From Pricia antarctica (lineage in GTDB: Bacteria > Bacteroidota > Bacteroidia > Flavobacteriales > Flavobacteriaceae): DNA of 64,000 bases. Positions 16,747 through 24,684 of the stretch are shown here, piece after piece. The notes beneath the pieces were generated by a model, which saw only the letters and a program-made list of their open reading frames with translations, searched no databases and was not told the DNA's origin. The stretch is taken from positions 150,027-214,026 of the forward strand of contig NZ_FNAO01000008.1 of the NCBI RefSeq assembly GCF_900101815.1, given 5' to 3'. The position numbers and the translations under genes were made by a program. Numbering within the stretch: position 1 is the first letter of the stretch; every line of letters starts with the position of its first letter.

Positions 16747-16782
16747 TCCAACATCAACGTTTTTCTTCCAACATCAACGTTT
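16747..16782. repeat. 16-bp direct repeat spanning the protease stop codon
   Basis: TCCAACATCAACGTTT occurs at 16747-16762 and again at 16767-16782, with a period of 20 bp. The right copy contains the stop codon of the minus-strand protease gene (TGA, 16776-16774). This looks like a small tandem duplication at the gene's 3' end. Confidence 0.75.
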
Positions 16783-18132
16783 GTCCTTGAGAATATTCTT
16801 TAGCACGAAGCTGAAGGTTAGATCTTGTGCCTGGCGCTCAATTTGTAATTTTACCCGTTTCCCTTCTTTTTCATTGAGCATTTCGAGTACTTTCTGTAAT
16901 TTGTATCGGTGAATGCTTTTTCCGTTTACGGCCAGAATGACATCGCCTTCCAATAGACCGGCTTCGTGGGCGGGGCTTCCGGCCCGTATGCCCGATACAA
17001 TAATTTCGGGCACCAGGCTAAGCCGGGTCCGGGTCTCGAAAAGGATTTGAACATCACCGAAGGATTTTTCTTCATTATGAACTACGCCCCTTGAATCCGT
17101 AATACTTTCCGAGATATACCGCACGCCATCGTGCTGCAGGCTTATTCCGCTTAAATTATATCGGAAAGGCGTATTGAAATTTCTATTTTTTTGTAAAACA
17201 ATCTTCTTCCGGCTATAATCAAACACGATATTGAAGCGTTTCAGCACCTCGCCCCCTAAACTACCATTACGACTGCCCAAATTCTTGATAGCACTGAAGG
17301 ATTTTTTGTCGGGAAAAGCCGCCTTGGCATCTTTCAAGACAAAATGTCCTATTTGAACGGTATCGACCTTGGTGCGTTTCCCAAAGATATTGCCGTTCAG
17401 TCCTTTTCCTAAAAAGTCTTCGTAATACTTGTCCGGAACATTTATGGCTCCGTTTTCGAACAGCCAAATGGCATCGCTACTTCCCGTATCGACCAACAAC
17501 CTGACCGGCTGGCTTCCCCTTAGTATTAGATTTCCATCGATATAGGCCTTTTTTTGTATAATGGAAAGCGGAAGGCTTTCCTGTCTCCTATTTTTTCTGT
17601 GCACGTAGTTCTCCGGATCGTGAAACTTTAAGATTTTGCGGCCGTAATCGATTTCCACTACAAAGTCCCTAAACAAATCATACCCCATTATCCCATGGAT
17701 GGGGATACCCAAGGTTGGGGAAAAATTCATGGCTTTGTCCAATACCACAAACAACTGTTGGTCGCGATTCTCGATATACTTTGACCGGAAGGTATTACCA
17801 TACGAACGCAGCGCTTTGATGGGTTTGCCATCCCCAAGCCCCTTGATGGTAATTTCGGAAACATTGTTGATCTGCACCGAATCCTGATCGGAGAGATTGA
17901 AAAGGATGGGTTTGTCGACCCCGGAATCCAATATAAAGGAGAGTTGGGTACCATTTACCTCCATCGGGATGATAATGAGGTTGTTGATTAAACGGAATTT
18001 TAACTTCTCGAATTTTTGGCCATCGGGCAAATGATAGGTTTGTGCAGTTCCCAAAAAAGAAAAAAGCAGTATAAAAATGCTGATATGGCAAAGAAACCGG
18101 TTCAACTTTCTTGTTTTTAACAAGTTACCCAT
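16774..18132 (-). CDS. Retropepsin-like aspartyl protease with C-terminal PDZ domain
   Basis: After a signal peptide or anchor (FLCHISIFILLFSFLGTAQ) come two aspartyl protease-type halves, each with an active-site motif: LSFILDSGVDKPIL and VRLLVDTGSSDAIWL. A PDZ domain follows near the C-terminus (GSPAHEAGLLEGDVILAVNG). This layout is a common periplasmic protein type in Bacteroidota; substrates are unknown. I use the start at 18132 (MGNLLKTRKLNRFLC), which gives a compact signal peptide of a protein of 452 residues. An in-frame ATG at 18177 adds 15 residues and overlaps the small upstream frame. Confidence 0.82.
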   Translation of the reverse strand: MGNLLKTRKLNRFLCHISIFILLFSFLGTAQTYHLPDGQKFEKLKFRLINNLIIIPMEVNGTQLSFILDSGVDKPILFNLSDQDSVQINNVSEITIKGLGDGKPIKALRSYGNTFRSKYIENRDQQLFVVLDKAMNFSPTLGIPIHGIMGYDLFRDFVVEIDYGRKILKFHDPENYVHRKNRRQESLPLSIIQKKAYIDGNLILRGSQPVRLLVDTGSSDAIWLFENGAINVPDKYYEDFLGKGLNGNIFGKRTKVDTVQIGHFVLKDAKAAFPDKKSFSAIKNLGSRNGSLGGEVLKRFNIVFDYSRKKIVLQKNRNFNTPFRYNLSGISLQHDGVRYISESITDSRGVVHNEEKSFGDVQILFETRTRLSLVPEIIVSGIRAGSPAHEAGLLEGDVILAVNGKSIHRYKLQKVLEMLNEKEGKRVKLQIERQAQDLTFSFVLKNILKDKR

Positions 18133-18139
18133 GTATAAT

Positions 18140-18352
18140 TTACGATTTTTTTTGTTTGGAAGGTGATTTTTTAACATGGGAAGGCAAAATTTTAGACGCT
18201 GGATATTTCATGTTCACTGCGGATTGTTTTGATGTAGCAGGATATTCAGACCTAACAGGTTTCTTTTTGAAACAAAGAAATCGTTTATAGAAGTCGTTTG
18301 GGCTTTTTCTTTTGACCGCTACATTTTTCATCCTAAATTTCGTCCTTTTCAA
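18140..18352 (-). CDS. Possible small basic protein
   Basis: A 70-codon open frame on the same strand as the protease gene and just upstream of it. The translation is rich in Lys and Arg (MKRTKFRMKNVAVKRKS at the start, SHVKKSPSKQKKS at the end) and has no recognisable domain. It could be a real small gene, a remnant, or chance in an intergenic region. The strong basic bias is the only argument for coding. Confidence 0.25.
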   Translation of the reverse strand: MKRTKFRMKNVAVKRKSPNDFYKRFLCFKKKPVRSEYPATSKQSAVNMKYPASKILPSHVKKSPSKQKKS

Positions 18353-18596
18353 GTACCGTAGCTTAGGCTGTGCAACTGAATGACATCACTAGGGCAAAAA
18401 AGCCGACTATCTCGGTTCCAAACAAAAAGTATAAATGACTTCATGGGTAATTTTCTTTCCAATCAAATAAACCTGTCAGATCTGTAGTATTTGGTTTTAC
18501 CCGTCACCCTATATCCCGATAAACTCCTAAACTTATAAACCCATAAACTTTTTTTCTCCACTTCATTTTCCCATTTTTGCAAAAACACAATTCGCT
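18353..18596. other. Intergenic region before the aminotransferase gene
   Basis: No gene is seen in these 244 bases. They contain a partial palindromic motif (AACCTGTCAGATCTGT, near 18467) and, at 18572-18579, CATTTTTG, which differs from the -7 consensus only at its first base and lies 17 bp before the aminotransferase ATG. Confidence 0.4.
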
Positions 18597-19799
18597 ATGC
18601 CATCAGTTTCCCAAAAGGGGCGCACCATGCCCCAATCTCCCATCCGTAAATTAGTACCCTTTGCCGAAGCCGCAAAGAAGAATGGCGTTAAGGTGATACA
18701 TCTCAACATCGGCCAACCGGACATCAAAACGCCCAAGGTCGCCTTAGATGCGGTAAAGAACAACACCCTCGAAGTACTTGAATACAGCCGTTCGGAGGGT
18801 TCCGAAGAATACCGCCAAAAATTGGCGGGGTATTATGCTAAGAACGATATTCATATCAATGCCGAAGATATTATCATAACTACCGGAGGTTCAGAGGCGC
18901 TTGCCTTTACTATGGGCAGTATCATGGACACCGATGACGAGATTATCGTACCCGAACCTTTTTATGCCAACTATAACGGATTTGCTACTGCAGCGGGTGT
19001 TAACGTGGTACCCGTAACATCATATATAGATTCCAATTTTGCTTTGCCCCCCATCGAGGAATTCGAAAAACTGATCACGCCGAAGACAAAGGCCATTCTG
19101 ATTTGTAACCCCGGTAATCCGACGGGATATTTGTATACTAAGGAAGAAATCAAAAAATTGGCCGCCATCGTGAAGAAGCACGATCTGTTTTTAGTGGCCG
19201 ATGAGGTGTATCGCGAATTTGCGTATGACGGCCGGCAGCATTATTCCATATTACAGGAAGAGGGCCTCGAGGAGCATGCGATCATGGTCGATTCCGTTTC
19301 CAAAAGATACAGCATGTGCGGGGCACGTATTGGCTGTTTGGTGACCAGAAACCAAGAAATCATCAAGACCGCCCTTAAATTTGCGCAGGCGCGCTTGTCT
19401 CCGCCCACTTTTGCGCAGATGGCCAGTGAAGCCGCATTGGAAACCCCTCAAAGTTACTTTGACAATGTGAAGGAGGAGTATACCCAGCGCAGAAACCTGC
19501 TCGTAGCCGAACTTGAAAAAATCGAAGGTGTAAAAATCGGAAATCCCCAAGGCGCGTTCTATTGTATCGCAGAACTGCCCATCGACGATGCCGATCACTT
19601 TGCAAAGTGGCTTCTTGAAGATTTCAGGTTGAACGGCGAAACCGTAATGGTTGCCCCTGCAGCGGGATTCTATGCTACCGACGGGCTCGGAAAAAATCAG
19701 ATCCGTATCGCTTATGTGCTGGATAGGGAAAGCCTAAAAAGGGCAGTGAACATACTAAAGGAAGCCTTAATGAGTTATACTCATAGTGAAGCGATGTAA
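18597..19799 (+). CDS. Pyridoxal phosphate-dependent aminotransferase, class I/II
   Basis: A 400-residue fold-type I aminotransferase of the AspC/AlaT type. Motifs include LNIGQPDIKTP near residue 37, the PLP-binding block TTGGSEALAFTM near 95, CNPGNPTGYLY near 168, the Asp-Glu pair in ADEVYREF, and the Schiff-base lysine in VSKRYSMCGARIGC near 235. The SKRYSMCGARIG form is typical of an aspartate- or broad-specificity enzyme of Bacteroidota. The exact amino donor is not determined. It is followed 84 bp later by murB. Confidence 0.9.
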   Translation: MPSVSQKGRTMPQSPIRKLVPFAEAAKKNGVKVIHLNIGQPDIKTPKVALDAVKNNTLEVLEYSRSEGSEEYRQKLAGYYAKNDIHINAEDIIITTGGSEALAFTMGSIMDTDDEIIVPEPFYANYNGFATAAGVNVVPVTSYIDSNFALPPIEEFEKLITPKTKAILICNPGNPTGYLYTKEEIKKLAAIVKKHDLFLVADEVYREFAYDGRQHYSILQEEGLEEHAIMVDSVSKRYSMCGARIGCLVTRNQEIIKTALKFAQARLSPPTFAQMASEAALETPQSYFDNVKEEYTQRRNLLVAELEKIEGVKIGNPQGAFYCIAELPIDDADHFAKWLLEDFRLNGETVMVAPAAGFYATDGLGKNQIRIAYVLDRESLKRAVNILKEALMSYTHSEAM

Positions 19800-19883
19800 A
19801 CCCAATTCCCGGTTCCAAAAATTGGTTTACATTGCTTCATGGATGATATGACCCACTTATCCTAAAAGAGCATTTAACCCCTG

Positions 19884-20900
19884 ATGGACATCCAAAAAGA
19901 AATATCCCTTAAATCGTACAACACCTTCGGTATTGACGCCAAGGCTCGCTATTTTATAGAAATCAATAGCGTCGACGAATTACGGCTGGCGTTACGATTA
20001 AAAGAATATCCCGAAAAATTCATTCTTGGCGGAGGCAGCAATATGCTTATTACCGGCGATATCAATGCACTGGTCTTATATATAAACATCAAGGGTATCG
20101 AGGTTGTCGAGGAAAACAAAGACGGGGTCATCCTAAAAAGCATGGCGGGCGAAAACTGGCACAATTTGGTGTTGTGGACGTTGGAAAAGGGATATGGCGG
20201 ACTAGAAAATATGTCACTCATCCCCGGAAATACGGGAACGGCACCCATTCAGAATATCGGTGCATATGGGGTAGAACTTAAGGATACCTTTGTGAACTGT
20301 GAAGCGATAAATATTGCCGATCAGTCCTTAAAAATATTTACCAAAGACGATTGCCGTTTCGGGTATCGCGACTCCTACTTCAAAAATGAGGGAAAGGGAA
20401 AATACATCATTACATCGGTTACGCTACAACTGACAAAACACAATCATCGACGCAATACTTCCTATGGCGCTATAGCATCTGAATTGGAAAAGAATGGGAT
20501 TTCTGACCCAAAAATCAAAGATATTTCAAATGCTGTAATCGCAATCCGACAAAGCAAACTGCCTGACCCTAAGGTATTGGGCAACAGTGGCAGTTTTTTC
20601 AAGAATCCAGTTATATCCGAATCCGAATTCCATACATTTACGAAGGACTTTCCGAATGCTCCGTTTTATACGCTTTCGAATGATACCTACAAAATTCCAG
20701 CGGGATGGCTGATAGAGCAGGTTGGCTATAAAGGTAAACGCTTCGGCGATGCCGGTATTCACAAAAATCAAGCCTTGGTATTGGTCAATTATGGAAATGC
20801 GTCCGGCCAAGAAATAATCGATTTGGCACATAAAATCATTGAAGCGGTCGAAAAGAAATTTAGAATCCGTATCGCCCCCGAAGTCAATATTATAGCATAG
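19884..20900 (+). CDS. murB: UDP-N-acetylenolpyruvoylglucosamine reductase
   Basis: This FAD enzyme uses NADPH to form UDP-N-acetylmuramic acid, committing the sugar to peptidoglycan. The 338-residue length and the presence of the Tyr loop (GYRDSYFK near residue 164) indicate the type I, Escherichia coli-like form. Other motifs are LGGGSNMLI, IPGNTGTAPIQNIGAYG, and GSFFKNPVI containing the catalytic Ser; the C-terminal segment IRIAPEVNII carries the catalytic Glu. The first codons (MDIQKEISLKSYNTFGID) match the family start. Confidence 0.96.
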   Translation: MDIQKEISLKSYNTFGIDAKARYFIEINSVDELRLALRLKEYPEKFILGGGSNMLITGDINALVLYINIKGIEVVEENKDGVILKSMAGENWHNLVLWTLEKGYGGLENMSLIPGNTGTAPIQNIGAYGVELKDTFVNCEAINIADQSLKIFTKDDCRFGYRDSYFKNEGKGKYIITSVTLQLTKHNHRRNTSYGAIASELEKNGISDPKIKDISNAVIAIRQSKLPDPKVLGNSGSFFKNPVISESEFHTFTKDFPNAPFYTLSNDTYKIPAGWLIEQVGYKGKRFGDAGIHKNQALVLVNYGNASGQEIIDLAHKIIEAVEKKFRIRIAPEVNIIA

Positions 20901-20911
20901 GAACTAAAAGC

Positions 20912-21012
20912 AAAAAAATAACCCCCGCTACTACTAGCAACAGGGGTTATACCAAACCAAACTAACCAAAAACTAAATGTGCAGTTACCAGTTGCACACT
21001 TATAAAATTCAT
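20912..21012 (-). ncRNA. Possible antisense-oriented small RNA with a 16-codon frame and terminator
   Basis: On the minus strand an ATG at 21012 opens a 16-codon frame (MNFISVQLVTAHLVFG) ending at a stop codon at 20964-20962. Next comes a hairpin whose outer 8-bp stem (20950-20943 with 20925-20918) encloses a nested GCTA/TAGC stem. Seven T follow (20918-20912 on the plus strand read as A). The frame also contains an inverted repeat TGTGCA/TGCACA at 20978-20998. Strand polarity of the T-run argues that this terminates leftward transcription and not murB. No confident promoter was found, so expression is unproven. Confidence 0.35.
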
Positions 21013-21141
21013 ATTTTCAAAAACAAACACTAAGCACCAATTTAATATATTAGCGTTTTTACATATACGGATTAAAAGATAAGATCGGATGCCCCCAACT
21101 ACACTTTTTTTTCTGAACGCGTTCAAATACCTACCTCGAAC

Positions 21142-21720
21142 ATGAGCACGTTACTTGAAAAACAGATTGTCGAACTACTTCAAGAGCGTGACGAAAAAGC
21201 GATCGCATTGTTATATGATCATTATGGCAGCACCCTGTTGGGCGTCGCTTACAAAGTGGTACGCGACGAAGAACTGGCGCAAGACGTTTTACAGGAAAGC
21301 TTTGTGAAAATCTGGAAAAAATCAGATTCCTACGATACATCCAAAGCAAAACTCTTCACTTGGCTGTTTCGGATTACCCGCAATACGGCCATAGATAAAT
21401 TGAGAAGTGTCAGAACAAAAAGCGACAAAGAAATCCAAATCGATGTTTCAGACGTATATAATTTGGGTGTCAATAGTATAAGACCAGAGTTTATGGACGT
21501 CCGTGAGAATCTTGGCAAGATAGAGTCGAAGTACCAAATTGTGTTAGACGCCCTGTTTTTTCAGGGGATGACACAACAGGAAGCGAGCGATGAGCTCGAC
21601 ATTCCCTTGGGCACTATCAAATCTAGACTAAAGATCGGACTGAGGGAACTTAAAAAAATATACGGCCCTGTGCTACTTTTATCCCTGACCCTGAACCTAA
21701 TACACTTAATACCTTCTTGA
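21142..21720 (+). CDS. ECF-type RNA polymerase sigma factor (SigK-like)
   Basis: A 192-residue sigma-70 family regulator with region 2 (LYDHYGSTLLGVAYKVVRDE, then AQDVLQESFVKIWKK and FTWLFRITRNTAIDKLRS) and a region 4 helix-turn-helix (MTQQEASDELDIPLGTIKSR, then LKIGLRELKK). It is followed by an anti-sigma factor of the RskA type, so it should be held at the membrane until a signal releases it. The C-terminal extension (PVLLLSLTLNLIHLIPS) is hydrophobic and unusual for a soluble sigma factor. It may contact the anti-sigma factor or the membrane. Confidence 0.9.
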   Translation: MSTLLEKQIVELLQERDEKAIALLYDHYGSTLLGVAYKVVRDEELAQDVLQESFVKIWKKSDSYDTSKAKLFTWLFRITRNTAIDKLRSVRTKSDKEIQIDVSDVYNLGVNSIRPEFMDVRENLGKIESKYQIVLDALFFQGMTQQEASDELDIPLGTIKSRLKIGLRELKKIYGPVLLLSLTLNLIHLIPS

Positions 21721-21822
21721 TACGGTTACCATTAATCCTAGTTACCAACCGGGATTTCTATCGGCCTTTTATTCTTGACCGTACGGGTATAGGTTTTGCA
21801 TCAAAATCAAAAAATTTACACG

Positions 21823-22575
21823 ATGAAACAAAAATTACAAACCATTTTAGATTCCGATTTGCTGGAAAGCTACCTTATGGGTACCACGAGCGATGAGGAA
21901 ACCCTAAGAGCTGAAAACTACATCGCCCGTTATCCTGAAGTAAGAAAGGCCTACGATGAACTACAAGAAAATTTGGAGACCTTTGCCAGATTACACGCCA
22001 TAGAGGCACCTGGCGAGCTCAAGGATAAAATTGTGAACCGAATTCGTAAGGAGAACAAAATCGGAAGTAGGTTCACGAAATTCGCCATTGCCGCAAGCTT
22101 TGCTATATTGGTTTCCGCGGGAGCTTCTTATTTCTTTTGGAATCAAAATCAAAGCTTGCAAAAAGATAACACGATCGTCAGCAACAAGGTCGACGACCTG
22201 CAAGAAGCTATGCGCGAACAACTCGAAGATGTTAGAAACCAGTTTATCGTACTGCAAAATCCCGAAACAAAACAGTACAAATTTATGGGAAACAAAAAGG
22301 CACAAGAGCTTAAGGCCGTGGCCTATGTCAATCCCGTGAAAAAACTGTCTTACCTTAACGTAAGCAAATTACCGCACTTGCCGGAAAATCAATGTTATCA
22401 AATGTGGGCCGAGGTCAATGGCGAAATGGTAAATCTTGGTATTATAAAAGAAGCCGACCAAAGACTAATGGCCCTACCTTATTCCGATAATGCGGTCGGC
22501 TATATCACTATTGAGGCCAAAGGCGGCAACGACAGACCTACCGTCGAGAATATTGTAGCAAATATCGCCTATTGA
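21823..22575 (+). CDS. Anti-sigma factor (RskA family)
   Basis: A 250-residue single-pass membrane protein. The N-terminal cytoplasmic part (LLESYLMGTTSDEETLRAEN) is the zinc-less anti-sigma domain. A membrane helix (FAIAASFAILVSAGASYFFW) follows near residue 90, then a coiled-coil stretch and a C-terminal RskA domain with LPENQCYQMWAEVNGEMVNL. It lies 102 bp after the ECF sigma gene and should sequester that factor. The ATG at 21823 gives the family-like start MKQKLQTILDSDLLE; an ATG nine codons upstream lacks support. Confidence 0.88.
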   Translation: MKQKLQTILDSDLLESYLMGTTSDEETLRAENYIARYPEVRKAYDELQENLETFARLHAIEAPGELKDKIVNRIRKENKIGSRFTKFAIAASFAILVSAGASYFFWNQNQSLQKDNTIVSNKVDDLQEAMREQLEDVRNQFIVLQNPETKQYKFMGNKKAQELKAVAYVNPVKKLSYLNVSKLPHLPENQCYQMWAEVNGEMVNLGIIKEADQRLMALPYSDNAVGYITIEAKGGNDRPTVENIVANIAY

Positions 22576-22602
22576 TATCGTCATTTTTGCGAACTTTACT
22601 TG

Positions 22603-22636
22603 AAGCCCCGTAACTTTCGTTTCGGGGCTTTATTTT
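22603..22636 (+). terminator. Rho-independent terminator after the anti-sigma gene
   Basis: AAGCCCCG (22603-22610) pairs with CGGGGCTT (22623-22630) around a 12-nt loop, followed by TATTTT. It ends the sigma/anti-sigma unit. Confidence 0.8.
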
Positions 22637-22659
22637 GTATCTTTACAAAAATTCACATC

Positions 22660-22878
22660 ATGAAGTTGATACTATTGACCATAGCCCTGCTGGCCCTGGC
22701 GTTCGCAGGTATCGCAATCAAGATTTGGGCCAAAAAAGACGGTAAATTCGCCGGCACTTGCGCTAGCCAGAGCCCGTTTCTCAATCAAAACGGTGAAGCT
22801 TGTGGTATGTGCGGAAAACTTCCTGAAGAACAGGATTGTAGAAAGGAGACCGACTCCGAATTGCCATCCTACAACTAA
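22660..22878 (+). CDS. Small cysteine-containing membrane or secreted protein
   Basis: A 72-residue protein with an N-terminal hydrophobic helix (ILLTIALLALAFAGIAIKIW) and a short exposed tail. The tail holds four cysteines (GTCASQSP, EACGMCGK, EQDCRKE); the CGMCGK pair suggests metal binding or a disulfide. Small proteins of this type, often named only membrane or secreted protein, are widespread in Flavobacteriaceae. The ATG at 22660 is chosen because the in-frame ATG at 22600 lies in the preceding terminator. The next gene is an ECF sigma factor 24 bp downstream in the same frame. Confidence 0.75.
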   Translation: MKLILLTIALLALAFAGIAIKIWAKKDGKFAGTCASQSPFLNQNGEACGMCGKLPEEQDCRKETDSELPSYN

Positions 22879-22902
22879 AAATTTTATAAACTTTATTATC
22901 CT

Positions 22903-23457
22903 TTGGGCGAAACTGAAGACACCAAAGCTATCATACAAAAGGCACTTGAGGGAAACCAAATTGCCTTTAGCACCTTGCTGGATACTTTTTGGAACGGGGT
23001 GTACGGATTTCAGCTCAAGCGTACCGAAAATGAAAACGACGCCGAAGATATTACCATTCAGACCTTCTCAAAAGCCTTCGACAAATTACGAACCTACGAC
23101 CCTTCGTACGGCTTTAAAACTTGGCTGATTACCATTTCAAAAAACATTCACGTCGACCTCATCCGAAAACGAAAAAGGAATTTGGAAACCGGCGGTAGCC
23201 AAGAGGCGGTAAAAAAGGTACTTGACGATGCGCCCTCTGCAGAAGATCAGTTGATCAATGAACAGAATTTGGCCAAACTCTTGCTGCACATCAAAAAACT
23301 AAAACCCCACTACCAAGAAATCATCAATCTAAGATATTTTAAAGAGCTGAGCTATACCGAAATTGCCAACGAGCTCAATGAACCCGTAAACAATGTGAAA
23401 GTCAAGTTACTTAGGGCAAAGAAATTATTGGCGGAAGCCATAAAAGGAGAGCAGTAA
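22903..23457 (+). CDS. RNA polymerase sigma factor, ECF type, with TTG start
   Basis: A 184-residue sigma-70 family protein. Region 2 reads FSTLLDTFWNGVYGFQLKRT, ENDAEDITIQTFSKAFDKL and FKTWLITISKNIHVDLIRKR; region 4 reads YQEIINLRYFKELSYTEIAN with NNVKVKLLRAKKLLAEA. The family-like N-terminus begins at a TTG codon (MGETEDTKAIIQKALEGNQ). No ATG or GTG occurs in frame between this point and the stop codon of the preceding gene, so TTG is the most likely start. No anti-sigma gene follows; lipA is next after 109 bp. Confidence 0.85.
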   Translation: MGETEDTKAIIQKALEGNQIAFSTLLDTFWNGVYGFQLKRTENENDAEDITIQTFSKAFDKLRTYDPSYGFKTWLITISKNIHVDLIRKRKRNLETGGSQEAVKKVLDDAPSAEDQLINEQNLAKLLLHIKKLKPHYQEIINLRYFKELSYTEIANELNEPVNNVKVKLLRAKKLLAEAIKGEQ

Positions 23458-23538
23458 CAGAATATCTGCCGTGAAAAACCCATTGCCAATACACTTTTTT
23501 ACTACCGATCCCTACCGCGTAACGCCTTCTTAAAATCG

Positions 23539-23546
23539 TATATTTG
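23539..23546 (+). promoter_or_regulatory. Putative -7 promoter element for lipA
   Basis: TATATTTG matches TAnnTTTG exactly, 20 bp before the lipA ATG at 23567. No -33 TTTG was found at the expected spacing. Confidence 0.45.
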
Positions 23547-23566
23547 TATTTAAACTCCAATTGTTT

Positions 23567-24442
23567 ATGAGCACGGAAACCCTAGAAAGAACAACACCCT
23601 CAAAAGGAAAGCCCAAATGGCTTCGGGTCAAGCTTCCAACAGGTAAAAAATACACCCAACTTCGAAGCTTGGTCGATAAATATGACCTGCATACCATTTG
23701 CACCTCCGGCAGCTGTCCGAATATGGGCGAATGCTGGGGCGAGGGCACCGCAACGTTCATGATTTTGGGCAATGTCTGCACCCGTTCCTGTGGATTCTGT
23801 GGCGTACAGACCGGTCGGCCGTCAAGCGTGGACTGGGCGGAGCCCGAAAAAGTGGCCCGATCCATTAAAATAATGGATATAAAACATGCCGTCGTTACCT
23901 CCGTAGACCGTGACGATTTGAAGGATATGGGCTCCATCATCTGGGCAGAGACCGTAAAGGCCATTCGTAGAATGAACCCCGATACTACCTTAGAAACCTT
24001 GATTCCCGATTTTCAGGGTATCGAAAAACATCTCGACCGGATTATCGAGGTCGCTCCCGAAGTCGTATCCCATAACATGGAAACCGTAAAAAGATTGACC
24101 CGCGAGGTTCGTATACAGGCTAAATACGAACGCAGCCTAAACGTATTGCGTTATTTGCACGATACTGGGGTAAACCGAACTAAATCTGGGATTATGTTAG
24201 GTCTTGGCGAATACGAGGACGAAGTTTTGAAGACCATGAGCGACCTGCGGGAAGCACATGTCGATGTAGTCACAATAGGTCAATACCTACAACCTTCTAA
24301 AAAGCACTTGCCCGTTAAGGAGTTCATTTCTCCCGATCAGTTTAAAAAATATGAGACCATCGGTCTCGAAATGGGCTTTCGACATGTAGAGAGCGGCCCG
24401 TTGGTAAGATCATCTTACAAAGCCCATAAACATATTTATTAG
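23567..24442 (+). CDS. lipA: Lipoyl synthase
   Basis: This radical SAM enzyme inserts two sulfur atoms into protein-bound octanoyl groups to make lipoyl cofactor. The 291-residue protein has the auxiliary cluster motif [12 protein letters not shown] near residue 45, the radical SAM motif CTRSCGFC near 66, and the RSSY motif (LVRSSYKA) at the C-terminus that ligates the auxiliary cluster. The ATG at 23567 ([18 protein letters not shown]) fits; a TTG two codons upstream is not needed. It stands alone, without lipB adjacent. Confidence 0.96.
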   Translation: MSTETLERTTPSKGKPKWLRVKLPTGKKYTQLRSLVDKYDLHTICTSGSCPNMGECWGEGTATFMILGNVCTRSCGFCGVQTGRPSSVDWAEPEKVARSIKIMDIKHAVVTSVDRDDLKDMGSIIWAETVKAIRRMNPDTTLETLIPDFQGIEKHLDRIIEVAPEVVSHNMETVKRLTREVRIQAKYERSLNVLRYLHDTGVNRTKSGIMLGLGEYEDEVLKTMSDLREAHVDVVTIGQYLQPSKKHLPVKEFISPDQFKKYETIGLEMGFRHVESGPLVRSSYKAHKHIY

Positions 24443-24611
24443 CTTTATAAACAATAGATTAGTATTCTTGAGCGTTTGATGGTAGGAAATCATTAGTAAT
24501 CGGAAAGATTCCCTAATGAAAAGGAAAAAATCGCTTACCGGACGGACACCAAAAATTAGAGGGTACACCCCATAACAGTCCTTAATATTTTCGGAGCGTA
24601 TCGCCGAGCGG

Positions 24612-24639
24612 TTTGCCCTTTGAGAAAACAATACGTTTG
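24612..24639 (+). promoter_or_regulatory. Putative promoter for the TPR hybrid kinase gene
   Basis: TTTG at 24612-24615 and TACGTTTG at 24632-24639 are 16 bp apart. The implied transcription start is about 24644, so upstream TTG codons at 24613 and 24643 would be outside or at the edge of the transcript. This favours the ATG at 24685. Confidence 0.45.
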
Positions 24640-24684
24640 CGATTGACACTAGCACATATACGTTTCCGCCACCTTTGGCTTGTT

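Noticed and set aside
20918-20950. Terminator for murB
   Set aside because: The T run follows the hairpin only on the minus strand; on the plus strand the hairpin is followed by ACCAAACC.
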